Assembly: GCA_021432635.1 (NCBI GenBank)
Contig: MU270026.1
Coordinates: 1,237,519 to 1,301,518, forward strand
Reading direction: 5' to 3'
Length of the DNA: 64,000 nucleotides
DNA from: Thozetella sp. PMI_491
Lineage: Eukaryota > Ascomycota > Sordariomycetes > Chaetosphaeriales > Chaetosphaeriaceae
The translations under genes were made by a program, and so were the position numbers. Positions within the stretch are counted from its first letter, which is position 1, and each line of letters begins with the position of its first letter. Of this stretch, positions 11,476-22,039 are shown one piece after another. The notes under the pieces were generated by a model. That model saw only the letters and a program-made list of their open reading frames with translations. It was not told the DNA's origin and made no database searches.

Positions 11476-12283
11476 ATGGCTTCTCTTGCTGGATCAACCA
11501 CCGGAGCCATCGCTCGAAAGCTAGTCGTGGAAGTGCATTCTCACCTGTTCCCTGCGAAATATATTGAGCTCCTCAAGAATCGTACAGAAATTCCATACAT
11601 TCGAATTTTCCCGCTGTTAAACAATCTGTGCCTCCGCAATCGCCCCCCACAAAATACCTCCAGCCCAAGCCGGGATGGCACTTCGCCAAAATTGCCGCCT
11701 GGCCGGACCCTTCATCTACATTACTACGACATGCCTGAAAAAATAGCCTTCATGGATCACCATGGCATTGAAGTATCTGTAATTTCGCTCGGAAACCCTT
11801 GGCTGGGCTTCCTACCATCTGACACCGCTAGGGCTATAGCGGTGGAGATCAATGACGCCGCCAAATCTGTTGCCCAAATCCATCAAGACTATTCTTCTTC
11901 GGAAACTTGCCATTGAGTGCCTCGGTATCTGTCATCAACGTTGAAATTAAATGCCTTGGTGCCTTGCCACAGGCTCGGGGTATTGTCATGGGTACCGGCG
12001 GTGTGGGAGAGGGGCTTGATGATCCCAAGCTCATACCTGTCTATGACGCGCTCGCCGCAGGGTGTCTACCAATATTCTTGCACCCAAACTACGGCCTCCC
12101 AGAGCTCGTGTGAGGGAGCAATTATTTCTATCAGGAGCATTCGAGGCGGTGCCTAAGCTGCAGTTGACTGTGGCTCACAACGGTGGATGCATGTCTTTCC
12201 TTGCAGGACGTATCGAGGCGTGCATTGAGCACGATGCGAAATGGGAGGCAGACGAGAGATTGGGAGCTGACAGCAAAATATAG
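11476..12283 (+). pseudogene. degenerate amidohydrolase-2 family decarboxylase (ACMSD/6-MSA decarboxylase-like)
   Basis: The start at 11476 gives MASLAGSTTGAIARKLVVEV followed by the metal-binding HxH region (VHSHLFPAKYIELL), then MDHHGIEVSVISLGNPWLGF, both typical of the family. Near 11870 the frame shifts; translation continues elsewhere as NPSRLFFFGNLPLSAS, then GIVMGTGGVGEGLDDPKL and IFLHPNYGLP. A segment is then missing, and the end (LQLTVAHNGG...FLAGRIEACIEHD) lies in a third frame from about 12108. With at least two frame breaks and a deletion it cannot make an active enzyme. Family knowledge: members decarboxylate aromatic or heteroaromatic acids such as 6-methylsalicylate or uracil-5-carboxylate. 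Head-to-head placement with the salicylate-hydroxylase-like gene suggests a former two-step aromatic-acid module (inference). Confidence 0.82.
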
Positions 12284-12780
12284 GGAGGATATACACGAGG
12301 AACAGGCGACTTGCCTGCCTAAGCATATACTTTAGACCACTACTAGAAATGCAGCCACTCTACGTTTACCGTACCGGGGACCTCGGCCCTACTAGCCAGA
12401 GAGCACTTAAGAAGACCTAACTACACGCGGTAAAACTTCGCTTCCCAGCTATTCCTGAAGCCATCAATCCCTTTGAGGAATTCCATAGTAGTATCTATGC
12501 ATAGCATCCCGCGACTACTTTGTCGGCTGTCTGTCTGCCGCCAATGTGTTGTGCGCTACCGTCAAACATAGTAGCTCGATGATCAGCATGGGCCCTGAGA
12601 CATTCAACGCTACTCCTTGAATACATCTACTCAAAGCTCAGCATCTGTATCAATTTCAAGGCTCTAGAGGATTTATTAAACCACTCATTGTCACGACTCT
12701 GCCCAGTCAGAATAAGGTAGCGATCATCACAATTGTCTGCACATTCGAAGGCTCTCTTCATCTACTGCAGTAACAGCAAA
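12284..12780. other. intergenic, no supported gene
   Basis: Separates two same-strand relics. Multiple stops in all frames; nothing recognisable. Confidence 0.45.
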
Positions 12781-13660
12781 ATGGGCCTCTTGTTCGAGCA
12801 AAAGGGCATTCAGATCGCCATCAACTGTGGCGGGACATTCACAGATGTCCATGCCGTCGTCCCCGGCCGGAGGGGTAATATCGTACTGAAGCTGCTATCT
12901 GTTAATCTTCAAACTTATGAACACGCACCAAGCGAAGGAATTCGGTAATTGCTCGATAAAGCAATCAGCAAGCCCCCGCACCGAGGCGAGCCAATTGATC
13001 TATCACCAGTGTCGAGCATCCACATGGGCACTACAGTTGCGACCAACGCCCTGCTTGAGAGAAAGGGAGAATGTTCAGCACTGCTCATCACTAAAGGGTT
13101 CAAAGACCTTCTTGTCATCGGCAACCAGGCCTGCCCGGAGATCTTCGACGTCACAGTAACAAAGCCCGGGGTTCTATATGAAACGGTAGTCGAGGTTGAT
13201 GAGCGGGTGACGCTTGAGGGGTTCCCCGAAGACCCGGAGAAGCGCGTCATTGGCGTGAATTCAGATTCCGAAAATCCAGCTACTGGGCTGTCTAAGGAGG
13301 TTGTGCGTATTCTCAAGAACCCAAATCTCTCGGCCATACGAGAACAGAGCCAGGCCTTATATGATGATGATTTCAGGAGTCTGAGCGGCCGCCTCGCCCA
13401 TAGCTACACCTTTCTGAATCACGAAGTTGCCGTGCCGTGGGTAAGGCTGCATATGACCTCGGCATAAGCGTCTCGATAAGCTCCGGGTTGTAGCCGATGA
13501 TCAAAATGGTCTCGCGGGGACAATCCGTCACAGCAGAGCCTACCTTACGCCTCTAATTCATAACTATCTTCAGGAATTTAGATAGGATTTGTGGGAGGTT
13601 TGAGCGAGGGATCAACGACTCGGTGCGATTTTATGCAGAGTGATGGTCGCAGGATGCACG
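12781..13660 (+). pseudogene. N-terminal remnant of 5-oxoprolinase/hydantoinase A-type enzyme
   Basis: Starts MGLLFEQKGIQIAINCGGTF with the DRGGTFTD-like nucleotide-binding signature altered to NCGGTFTD. An in-frame TAA at 12946-12948 then interrupts it. The same frame resumes (LLDKAISKPP, HMGTTVATNALLERKGE, DLLVIGNQACPEIFD) to about 13467, a very good match to the hydantoinase/oxoprolinase N-terminal domain. After further frame changes, short family pieces follow: VGKAAYDLGISVSIS, MIKMVSRGQSVTAE, AYLTPLIHNYLQEF and CDFMQSDG at about 13627. A normal enzyme of this family is about 1,250-1,300 aa; here everything after roughly the first 350 residues is gone. Family knowledge: ATP-dependent hydrolysis of 5-oxoproline or related cyclic amides. 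Confidence 0.82.
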
Positions 13661-14569
13661 ATATACTCATGTCCGCGACCGTATCCCTGACGCAGAACTT
13701 AAGAGATGCTTTGCCTGACCTGTCTCCTTTTATCCGACTCTTCGATAGCCAATTTAGTGAGCTTACCGGCCAATGCTGCGAGCCATTAAGTGGGTTCTTG
13801 CCAGCTCAACAAGCCTAGCAGCGCTAACATGGTGCAGATGCCTTGCATTTGCAAGCGTGCCGCCTTCACGTTCTAGCATATCACTTTCTAGAGAGCTGCC
13901 CAAATCGTGACGGTCTGTTGCGGTTATATACCATCGCTTGCAACTTTATCAACAATCTAGTAACCCAGGAAGCCATCTCGGAGTCTTGCACCATATTCCT
14001 AGAGTGGGCGGTTAGTCTTGCCGCACTGTCGATTCTTAAGGTCTTGCGGAGTACGGAACTGGAGATTCCAGTGGAGAAAACCGCGGGAGAAGAGTCATAC
14101 TTTGCCGCAGTGATTTTCTCTCGGAAGGCATCCATGCTAAGCGATGACCTCGGCGCACGCGGAGTTACAATACTAAGCCAGCTATGGACGAGTAAAAATG
14201 TCTTCAAGCGGCCGAACGGTCAGGTGGACAGCCTCCGCACAAGGATACGAAGTAGGCTCTCGATGGGTGTGGTATTTGACTGCTTCTGGTGGTGGAGAGA
14301 AGAATTTGCCGGGCAATCGAGTCCATATGTCGACGAATTACTGCCGACTAGTAAGGCAAATATCTTCCCCAAGGAATTAGGATGCTAATAGGTGCCAGTT
14401 CGCCAATTACCCACCTCGACAGGCGCGGTGGTGCAGCCTGATCAGATGGCACCAGCCCTGGAGCACCAGGATTCGGACTTATTTCCGACAGAAGCCTCTT
14501 TTCTGTTTCCTGATGAAGCCTTCCCTGACTACGACTGGGCTGCCACTTTCCACGCATCAGGGCTAAGGT
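13661..14569 (+). pseudogene. C-terminal remnant of a fungal Zn2Cys6-type transcription factor
   Basis: From 13843 the frame reads LQACRLHVLAYHFLESCPN, then GLLRLYTIACNFINNL, the form of the conserved C-terminal region of many secondary-metabolism Zn2Cys6 regulators. It continues to 14388 with a plausible fungal-TF tail (SVVFDCFWWW-like block, LPTSKANIFPKE). A further acidic, proline-containing tail (DLFPTEASFLFPDEAFPDYDWAATF) follows in another frame to 14569, resembling an activation domain. No cysteine-rich DNA-binding N-terminus is visible upstream; the region before 13843 grades into the oxoprolinase relic. It is therefore a headless fragment. The assignment rests on this C-terminal pattern only and is moderate. 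Confidence 0.55.
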
Positions 14570-15193
14570 AGGGTCTCAAGAATGCACAATAGGTACCTTG
14601 GCCTATTCCCATTTGAAGTCGGTGCATTTCGAAAGCAACAGCTCTACTTTTACCTCTACCGCAACGAAGTGGACATCATAACTAGAACAGCATTGATCCG
14701 CAACCGAATAGGTAGCAGACGACGGAGGAGACGATACCTAATACAGTGTGAATACTGAAGATCACATCCACATCACTCGGGGTCACGCTACAGTACGACA
14801 GCCAGCGATGGCCGCTGTGTATTTCATTAGAGGATGCTAAATTGCGCGAAAATGCCCCTGGCAAAATAAAAATTGGGGGTCAACAGCCAGCAAGACTTTC
14901 TATCCTTGCAACCGCAAATCCATATTCGTATATCGCTTCCTTGCGGTTATTCGTAGATGAATCGGAATCTCACCTCCGAATGGATTCCGCTAGGGCCGGC
15001 TATGGAGACGGAGCCTCGCCAGCTGACACGAGCCTAGGTTTAGATGCTGTTAGCGCTATCTTGGACAAAACACGTCGCGATCCTGTTTGCTGACCCTGAC
15101 GGCCAGCTTCCGCATCTTGTTTCCGGCCCACTCTCTTGAGATGGCAGAGATAAGAGTTATCCCGAGAAATGGACTAGTCCTTCAGTTATTAGT
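14570..15193. other. intergenic, no supported gene
   Basis: Short frames on both strands without recognisable motifs. It may include decayed sequence of the neighbouring relics. Confidence 0.4.
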
Positions 15194-17044
15194 TTGGATT
15201 TGCTGGACAGTCGACAGCTTGGCGCCGAGTACGATGAATATCTGCTAGGATATAGGGATGGCTTTGAACACGATCCGCCGGGAGCGCATCATACTGGGAG
15301 TAGCCAACAGCGAGCTTTCCCGAGCTCCTCCAGCTGGCGTCAGGGGTTATTTGCTTCAGACACCTCTGTAGAGATGGCGATGCACTAGTGGTGGTGGTGG
15401 TGGGAAATAGGCGCGGCAGCTTTAAGTGCTTTGACCATGACCTTGAACCTTGCCGTGCTTGCTACCGTAAACAATAAGCCACTCGCGTCCTGGCCGCTGC
15501 CAATCCAACCAAACTCGTTAATCGCTTTGCTTACCACGCTGGGAAAGTCGGCCATGATGGTTGCAGTTTCCAATTGCATCAGCCAGCTAAAGTGGAGGTA
15601 CTTCCGTGCTGGCGCCCACCCCTAAGCCACCTACAGAGTTTTGACGACGCTAGCCGCGGTCCATGGGGCGCGTTCGCCTTCTTCACTCATGTTAACTTTC
15701 GGGCCATGCTTGTTTGTAGTCTGGCCCTGGTGATTTTAGCTGGATTGGGCATTGAGCCCGCCACTTAGTAGCTACTGAACTTCCCGTCGGGCCTTTCGAC
15801 ACTCGCGAATGTGGTGCCTACAGTGGGGCAAGCTCGTGCTTACGAGTATAAATCTTACTTGTTGCTCCATCAATGCGACGTAAACGCAGGTAAGTATACG
15901 ACAAAGACTGGCGCTGTCTCCCTACTTACCCGTCGTACGCAGGTATTCACTAACTGGTTCAGATTTGGCAAATTCCCTCGCATCGACAGATCAGCTGTCC
16001 GTCTCGTGCAACACAATGTTCATGGACCGATATCCCTACCTTGGGGCTAATTACTGCTACTCATTTACCAATCTGACAGATATTGCCACGGCACATTATA
16101 CCCTTGGCAACAATGGAACGGATGCCAACAGTAAAACGTGCCTCTAAGATTATCCTGGACGCCAGGCTGCAGACCCCACGATTAGCATGCAATGGGCCGT
16201 AAACAGGACTGAAAGCGAAAGCGTGATACCGAGCAAGTGGACCTTTCTGAGATCGTTGGCCGGCGTGCATACCGATTCGATAAGCGGCACCGAACACTCC
16301 CTGACTGTCGCGCGGCTCCTGAACAGTAGCATCGCGCCCAATGGGCCCGTGTCCTCTTCGGTTGAGCTCATTTATTCGCGCTGATACCTGTGCGAGCAAA
16401 TTTTGCGCAACGCGAGCTCCGTACTAGGCACCGTAAGCATCGGTGATATTACCAAGGAAGCTCTCACCCCAGTCCGAAACGAGAGAAATCTTCCGGCTTC
16501 GTTAGAAGGCAGTACCACCTTCATCCCCGAGTACACCCCACTGACATATCGCGCCAACACGTCGGGCAACGAATATACGATCATACAGCGGCCACCTATT
16601 CAAATCACTAATTATCTAGCATACATGCTAAGCAACATGTATGCCTTAAATCTCATAAAAGACGACACGGACAGTATAGTTTCCGCCACCATCCTCGGCA
16701 ACAACAACTTACTCCAGTTTGGCTACTTCCTCAATAGCACTGATATGCGCAATATCACGGCCAACATCGCTGAGACTCTTTCGACTCAGATGCAAAGTGC
16801 GTCGACTGGAGACAACGCCAACTTGACCCTGGTAGGCGGCGTCGCTCAAGCATCAGAAACATATGTGACAGTGCGTTGGGGGATTCTGCTCCCTTTGCTA
16901 GAGTCATTTTTGACAGTAGTTCTACTGGCTGTGACGATTTTATCGCACGAGGAGGGAATCCTTGTACAAAATGTCAATCATAGCACCTCTGGCGTATGGC
17001 TTGGCGGGTTGGGATTTAGAGGAGAAAGCGCGTGTGAGAGGTGA
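15194..17044 (+). pseudogene. DUF3176 family multi-pass membrane protein, inactivated mainly by nonsense codons
   Basis: The hallmark WWWWWEIGAAALSAL begins at 15389, immediately after an in-frame TAG, and leads into the first membrane segments and NKPLASWPLPIQPNSLIALL, then ISQLKWRYF. A frameshift near 15610 is followed by LQSFDDASRGPWGAF and GLGIEPAT. Next come two adjacent TAG codons where the family has Gln-Gln, then LLNFPSGLS and TVGQARAYEY. An intron with perfect signals (GTAAGT...TACGCAG, about 15891-15941) leads into one frame running to 17044, broken only by TAA (16145-16147) and TGA (16382-16384). It ends with a last transmembrane segment (ILLPLLESFLTVVLLAVTIL). The ectodomain has several cysteines and N-glycosylation sites. 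Function of the family is unknown. The N-terminal part (15194-15385) is tentative. Confidence 0.8.
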
Positions 17045-18687
17045 GAACAGCAGAGGGGCTGGAGGTTAGACGTCGGGATATGGTGACAAGATTCGGACAA
17101 GATCATGGGGGACGGGTCGAGTTCATAAAGAGCCTAGCGTACAAGATTCCAGGACATCGATGCGGGTAGAGGGGGTCTTGCGCCATAATGCCCGACCCTT
17201 CGTGTCACCGTAGTAATTAGGAGGAAATGCAGCATAGACGTGGTAAGGTCGCGCGTAGAACTGTACAAGCAGCCAATTGGAACTGCAAACCTAATCAATA
17301 TCGAAACAATGAGGCACATAAAAACCATGCATAGTACCAAATTCAAAAGTGGATGCGACATGTCCAGCACCACCCTTGGAGATCTCAATTCTCCTCATTT
17401 ATGCCCGCCTTAGTAAGCTGCTTAATGAGCTGTGTTAACCTCTTGGTTTCGAGGTTATCTGACTTGGACACATTCGTGACCGGCCATTCTCTCTGAATGG
17501 ATTGCTTCGACGCTTTTTCGTGGGCCCAGAGTTGTTCCGCACTATGGCTACCTTGCGTTCGCTGTAGTCCAGGGTGCGGAAATAACCATTACTGCAGCTG
17601 CTAGAGGCAACCGCATTCTGCCTCGCTATCCATTCGACATGCTGTAGCTAACGCTTTGACTAATAGATTCCGGCAGTCGTCCTACAGCGTACGAGAAGGA
17701 AATAAAGAAGGGTGCTCTTCAAAAATGGCGACCGACCGACGCTATTCCGGCGAAGGGATCGACGGCGGTAGCTGTCCCTATCCGTTCAGTTCAATACAAT
17801 GGAATATGTATAGAAAAAGGTCGCAATGAAAGCCGAACAGCGGAGCCCCATCGCTTTGCGTTATAATGGTAATCTATGGTAAGTTATACCACCCGGTAGG
17901 TTCCTTGGCCCAAACTTTTGTTGCCTTGGGCAGGCTCAATGCTGACCGTCGTGTGAGAAAACCGGATGATCGCCTTGCGTTGAGTAGCCCGTAAGAATGG
18001 TTCAGTGGCAATGTACCACACACCATTGGCATTGGCAGCCGTATTTTGTGTTTTCAATCAGATCACCTCATGGGTTCTAAGCGCTGGCATTCGCCGCTAA
18101 GGCAGCATCCCTGCTCTTTCACCCAATTGCCACTCAGTTCAGATTGGGGGCGAAACTTTGCATGCGAATATTCGCAATGGCTCAAAATAAGTGACGTGCA
18201 GACGTCATATTTTTATCTACGAATAGGGAGTAGAGACGGGACGGGGCGCGTATGCACTCCCCAATGCCAAGACGCGGGTTGAATGGGCATTTGCCGCCAG
18301 TGCACGAGCCGCCTCATGGAAACTACCTGGGGAGCTACTTAGGCTAGGGGGACCATTTAGATGGCTCGTCGCAAAGTACGATTGTAGCTGTACAATAGCG
18401 CAGACATTCCGGAATAGATAATACCGAGACCGCAGCGTAGCGATGGAGTGGGTCCGTAACCGAATTGAGCGCAGCTGGTGGTACCTGAGTTCAGCCACAT
18501 TAAGGTGCAAACATCAGATTGTCATGCCGAATGTAGATAACTCACCTATTTTAAGCTAGATGCTCATGGTGGCTGCCATCTTTATAGTACTTCTCCAACG
18601 CTATACCTACACCTTGGCTATCCCCCGTTCGTTCTCGTTTCCTTCCATGACTTGGTATCGCTGACGCTCTTGCATCTACTCGTAGTC
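17045..18687. other. intergenic, no supported gene
   Basis: About 1.6 kb with only short frames (for example 17134-17388 minus and 18217-18510 minus). None shows a family motif. The right end contains the promoter of the ankyrin gene. Confidence 0.45.
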
Positions 18688-21241
18688 ATGGATCCTGTAT
18701 CACTCACAGCGAGTGTAATGGGCATTGCAAAGACGGTTTCCTCGGTCGTAACTGTCATTCGGTGGCTTGCATCCACAGCCAGAGCGCCCGCTGAGCTTGC
18801 AGATTTGCAAAACGAGGTATGCGATGCCCCCAGTATATATGTGCTATTTCGCGCAGTGCTCACTCACTCGCTTCAGCTCGAGACAGTCTATGGATATTTG
18901 AACGTTTTGCGGCCCATCCTGGAAAATCTAGCAAAATCTCCGAGGTCATATGAGAATGGAGGGTTGGATCTTCTCTGCCGGATTTCCCATGACCTCGATG
19001 ACGACGTTCGCGGTCTTTCGCGTCTAATACATCCATACGAACTTAGTATTCCCGACTCAGCGACTCTCAGTCTACCGCGCTTGCAGAGGTTCAAATGGCG
19101 CCGTGAGATAGATGCTATTATCGGGTTTCGGGACAAGGTACGCCATCGAAGAGTCGATCTTTCTCATGCGGTTGCCCTTCTACAGCCCGGGCAAAGGTAG
19201 GCCTCCGGCCGAACAACCCCCCCTCATCTGTGATCGACCATGGCATTCGGGCATGCGTACAAGAGGCTGATAAAATAACGCGTAGCCAAGCTTTCAGCGC
19301 CCTAAGTTTGAGTATCCAAGAAGTTACACAATCTGGCTTTGACGCTGTCAGTGACCTCATCGAAAGCTCGACGCAGAGGTTACTCATGGAGATGGGCAAC
19401 GTCCCCTCTGACAAACCGCTCATACCCTCTCGACAAAATTCTATGTCATCCTGGAGCGAGCAGTCTATCGGAAAAGAGATGGGAAACTACGGAAGTGGGG
19501 CGCAAACATCATACAAACAAAACAATACAAAACCCGCACTGGAGGCAGATGATGGGCTTGTCTGTGCTAAGACTACTCTTCGGGTGCGTTGTTTGAAAGA
19601 TTGCCGATGTCAGTGCCACATCCGCCGCTTCATATACAATTCCAGCGCTCTCTCTCAGAGAATTATGGGATCGTTCCTACTCAGTTACACTAGCATTCCT
19701 TTCTGGGACGGCCGTCCATGCAACCATCCAAGCTGCAGTAACAACTCCACGGCCACGGTATACTTGCAATATCTTCTCCCAAGGTGGCTATTCCAGAAGG
19801 CCATATATATTTCGAGCTCCGTAGACAGCATGTCTGGATACGGTGCATCGCTATCACTCCGTGTTTCGCGAGTACTTCCTACCGATCACTTGGTATGGCT
19901 AGTGATCGAGAAGGAAGAGATAGATGTCCTGCAGCAGATGCTTTCCTCACGAGAAGTATTTCTCAACGATATTTCAACGCACGGGAATTCTTTACTTCTC
20001 GTAAGTTCGGTCCCATGTGCGGGATTGCATTCGTCCAATGGAATCTTGCCGATTGGTCGCTAATTTTCGAGTTTCGCCTCGTAGTGGGCAATCGGGACAG
20101 GTAAAACTCAAAAGGCTGCCCAATTTTTGTTACAGTGGGACAAGAACGTTGGGTCGGTTGATTCTTCTGGCCTGTGAGTACCATCCGCCCCCGCTGTGTG
20201 CTTCGTTCTAGACTGCCACCTAACATGATTGTAAGGTCGCCAGTGACGCTCTCTCGACAAAAGGCATTAGACAAGAGTGCAGGTCAAGACGCCATTTCCA
20301 CATATCAGAGAATACTCAACATCTTCGACGAAGATGTGAATGACACGTTGATACTCCGGGCTTTGTTCGGGTCCGTCGCAATGACAGTGCAGGAGGCTCT
20401 CGAATATACTCCTGGTGATATAAACACTGGGGATATAGGCGGAAGTACGCCGCTTCACTGGGCTGTTCTGCGAGAAGACATCGAGTCCTTACGCCTCCTC
20501 CTCTTATGGAACGCCAATGTCAATGTTCGAGACTTGAGGGGTGTAACACCGTTGCATCTAGCAGCGAAAGCGGATCTACCCGAGTTTATCGCTCTTCTAT
20601 TAAGCGCAGGGGCCGATATTAACATGGCCACCCCAGCGGGTTGCACCGCCTTGACTTATGCTGTGCAGAAGAGAGCAGTAGCAGCTGTTAACCTCTTGCT
20701 GGATAGAGGTGCCCAATGCCCAGAGAGACTGGACGGATACTCAGTATTCATGGGTCTAGTACCGTCTCGAGACGAATCAAGAGACAGACAAGTCCTCGCC
20801 CGGTTAACGGCGGCAGGATTTGATATCAACGAAGGCAGGTGCCAGGTGTGGACTGCTTTTATGGGTGCTCTGTATTACGATGACCCGACTGGTACGCGCT
20901 TGTTCTTGGAATGCGGGGCTCTGCCGACTCTTATTGAGCATACGGGCAAGAACACGCTACATTTGGCTGCGTTATATTGCACTTCTAGTGTGATGGAGGT
21001 TCTGGAAGGAAAACTGACAGGGTTGAACCCTGACTTGGTTGATCTCAGTGGCAAAACTGCAGCGGAATACTTCCAAGAGAGGCAATCGCCTACAGACCGT
21101 TCCAGAACGGGTCGACCCACAACATCGAAAGATGCGGGAGCCTTTGCACGGTTAATGAGTACCACGCGCGAGGCCATCAGCAGGCTAAGAGAAGGAGATG
21201 AAGAGAATGATGTATTCTATGATGCTTTTGAAAATTTATGA
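18688..21241 (+). CDS. HeLo-like N-terminal domain + ankyrin repeat protein
   Basis: Five exons: 18688-18816, 18877-19196, 19286-20000, 20136-20173 and 20236-21241. All phases close, giving 735 aa. Intron 1 is exactly 60 bp without stops, so a naive translation would wrongly include 20 extra residues; GTATGC/TTCAG signals and the resulting LQNE-LETVYGYLN join support splicing. Residues 1-25 (MDPVSLTASVMGIAKTVSSV) resemble the fungal HeLo-like/STAND N-terminal domain. A middle part with a CRCQCH cysteine cluster and PRWLFQKAIYISS is typical of a family of fungal ankyrin proteins. Residues about 450-650 contain ankyrin repeats (STPLHWAVLREDIESLRLLL, GVTPLHLAAKADLPEFIALL, GCTALTYAVQKRA, KNTLHLAALYC). 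No NACHT or NB-ARC ATPase is present. Family knowledge: HeLo-like domains occur at the N-termini of fungal NLR-like proteins; the role here is unknown. Confidence 0.85.
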
Positions 21242-22039
21242 AATGAGAGCTGTCATAAATTTGTCCAAATACAGATTACGCTTAACTCGTTCTTTGTCGA
21301 ACACTATCAGGACACAATTTGTCGAAATATTCTTCAAGATTCAACAGGTTTTAAATGATACACTCGAATCGTGAATTATGCGTACAAGGGCAGGTATCAG
21401 GCCTCCCCTAGATGCTTATTCCCTAAGATACCAACGGCATTGCCTCGATATATTTCATGTCCGATCCAGCCCTAGTTTGCTCACACGTCCCGGCTTATAT
21501 GGTCATATTCTACACTTCACGGCTACAGCTAATGAATCAAAGAAGCCCAGCGAGTAATCAGTGAGGCAATTCACCACAGTAAGATTCCTAGGCGAGGATC
21601 TAGTATTTACAGAATCAAGCGCCTAAACAGTACCTGTAACTAAGTAATCTCTGAATTGAACTTTTGTCTCGGCCACGCCCGTGCCACCCTGGCCTCGGGG
21701 TTCTTTCGCATAAATCCGCAGCTCGATTCTGACCAATTAGAACGAATCCTGCTTTCTCACTAATGAGACTTCACGTATAGTCGTAGGGTCCAACGTCTTT
21801 CGTCTGACTCACAGCTCTTGAGCAAATTGACTCACTAATCTCGTCACGATATTTATTTGAGCCTATCTTCGCCCGCCGCGGTCCGACCTACAATTATTTT
21901 TACACGTTGGTAATAACTACCAATAACCCTCAAGAATATCCTAGTAAGCCTGATTACGATAGATCGCCCGTCCTGGATCAAAAGGGTAGCTGACAAACCG
22001 TCTTGCTGGTCAGGTGCAACCGACAGCCTGCAACAGGAT
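21242..22039. other. intergenic; upstream of valyl-tRNA synthetase
   Basis: No gene. Just before the synthetase ATG there is a stop-free in-frame stretch from about 21926 to 22039 without any ATG. Confidence 0.45.
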
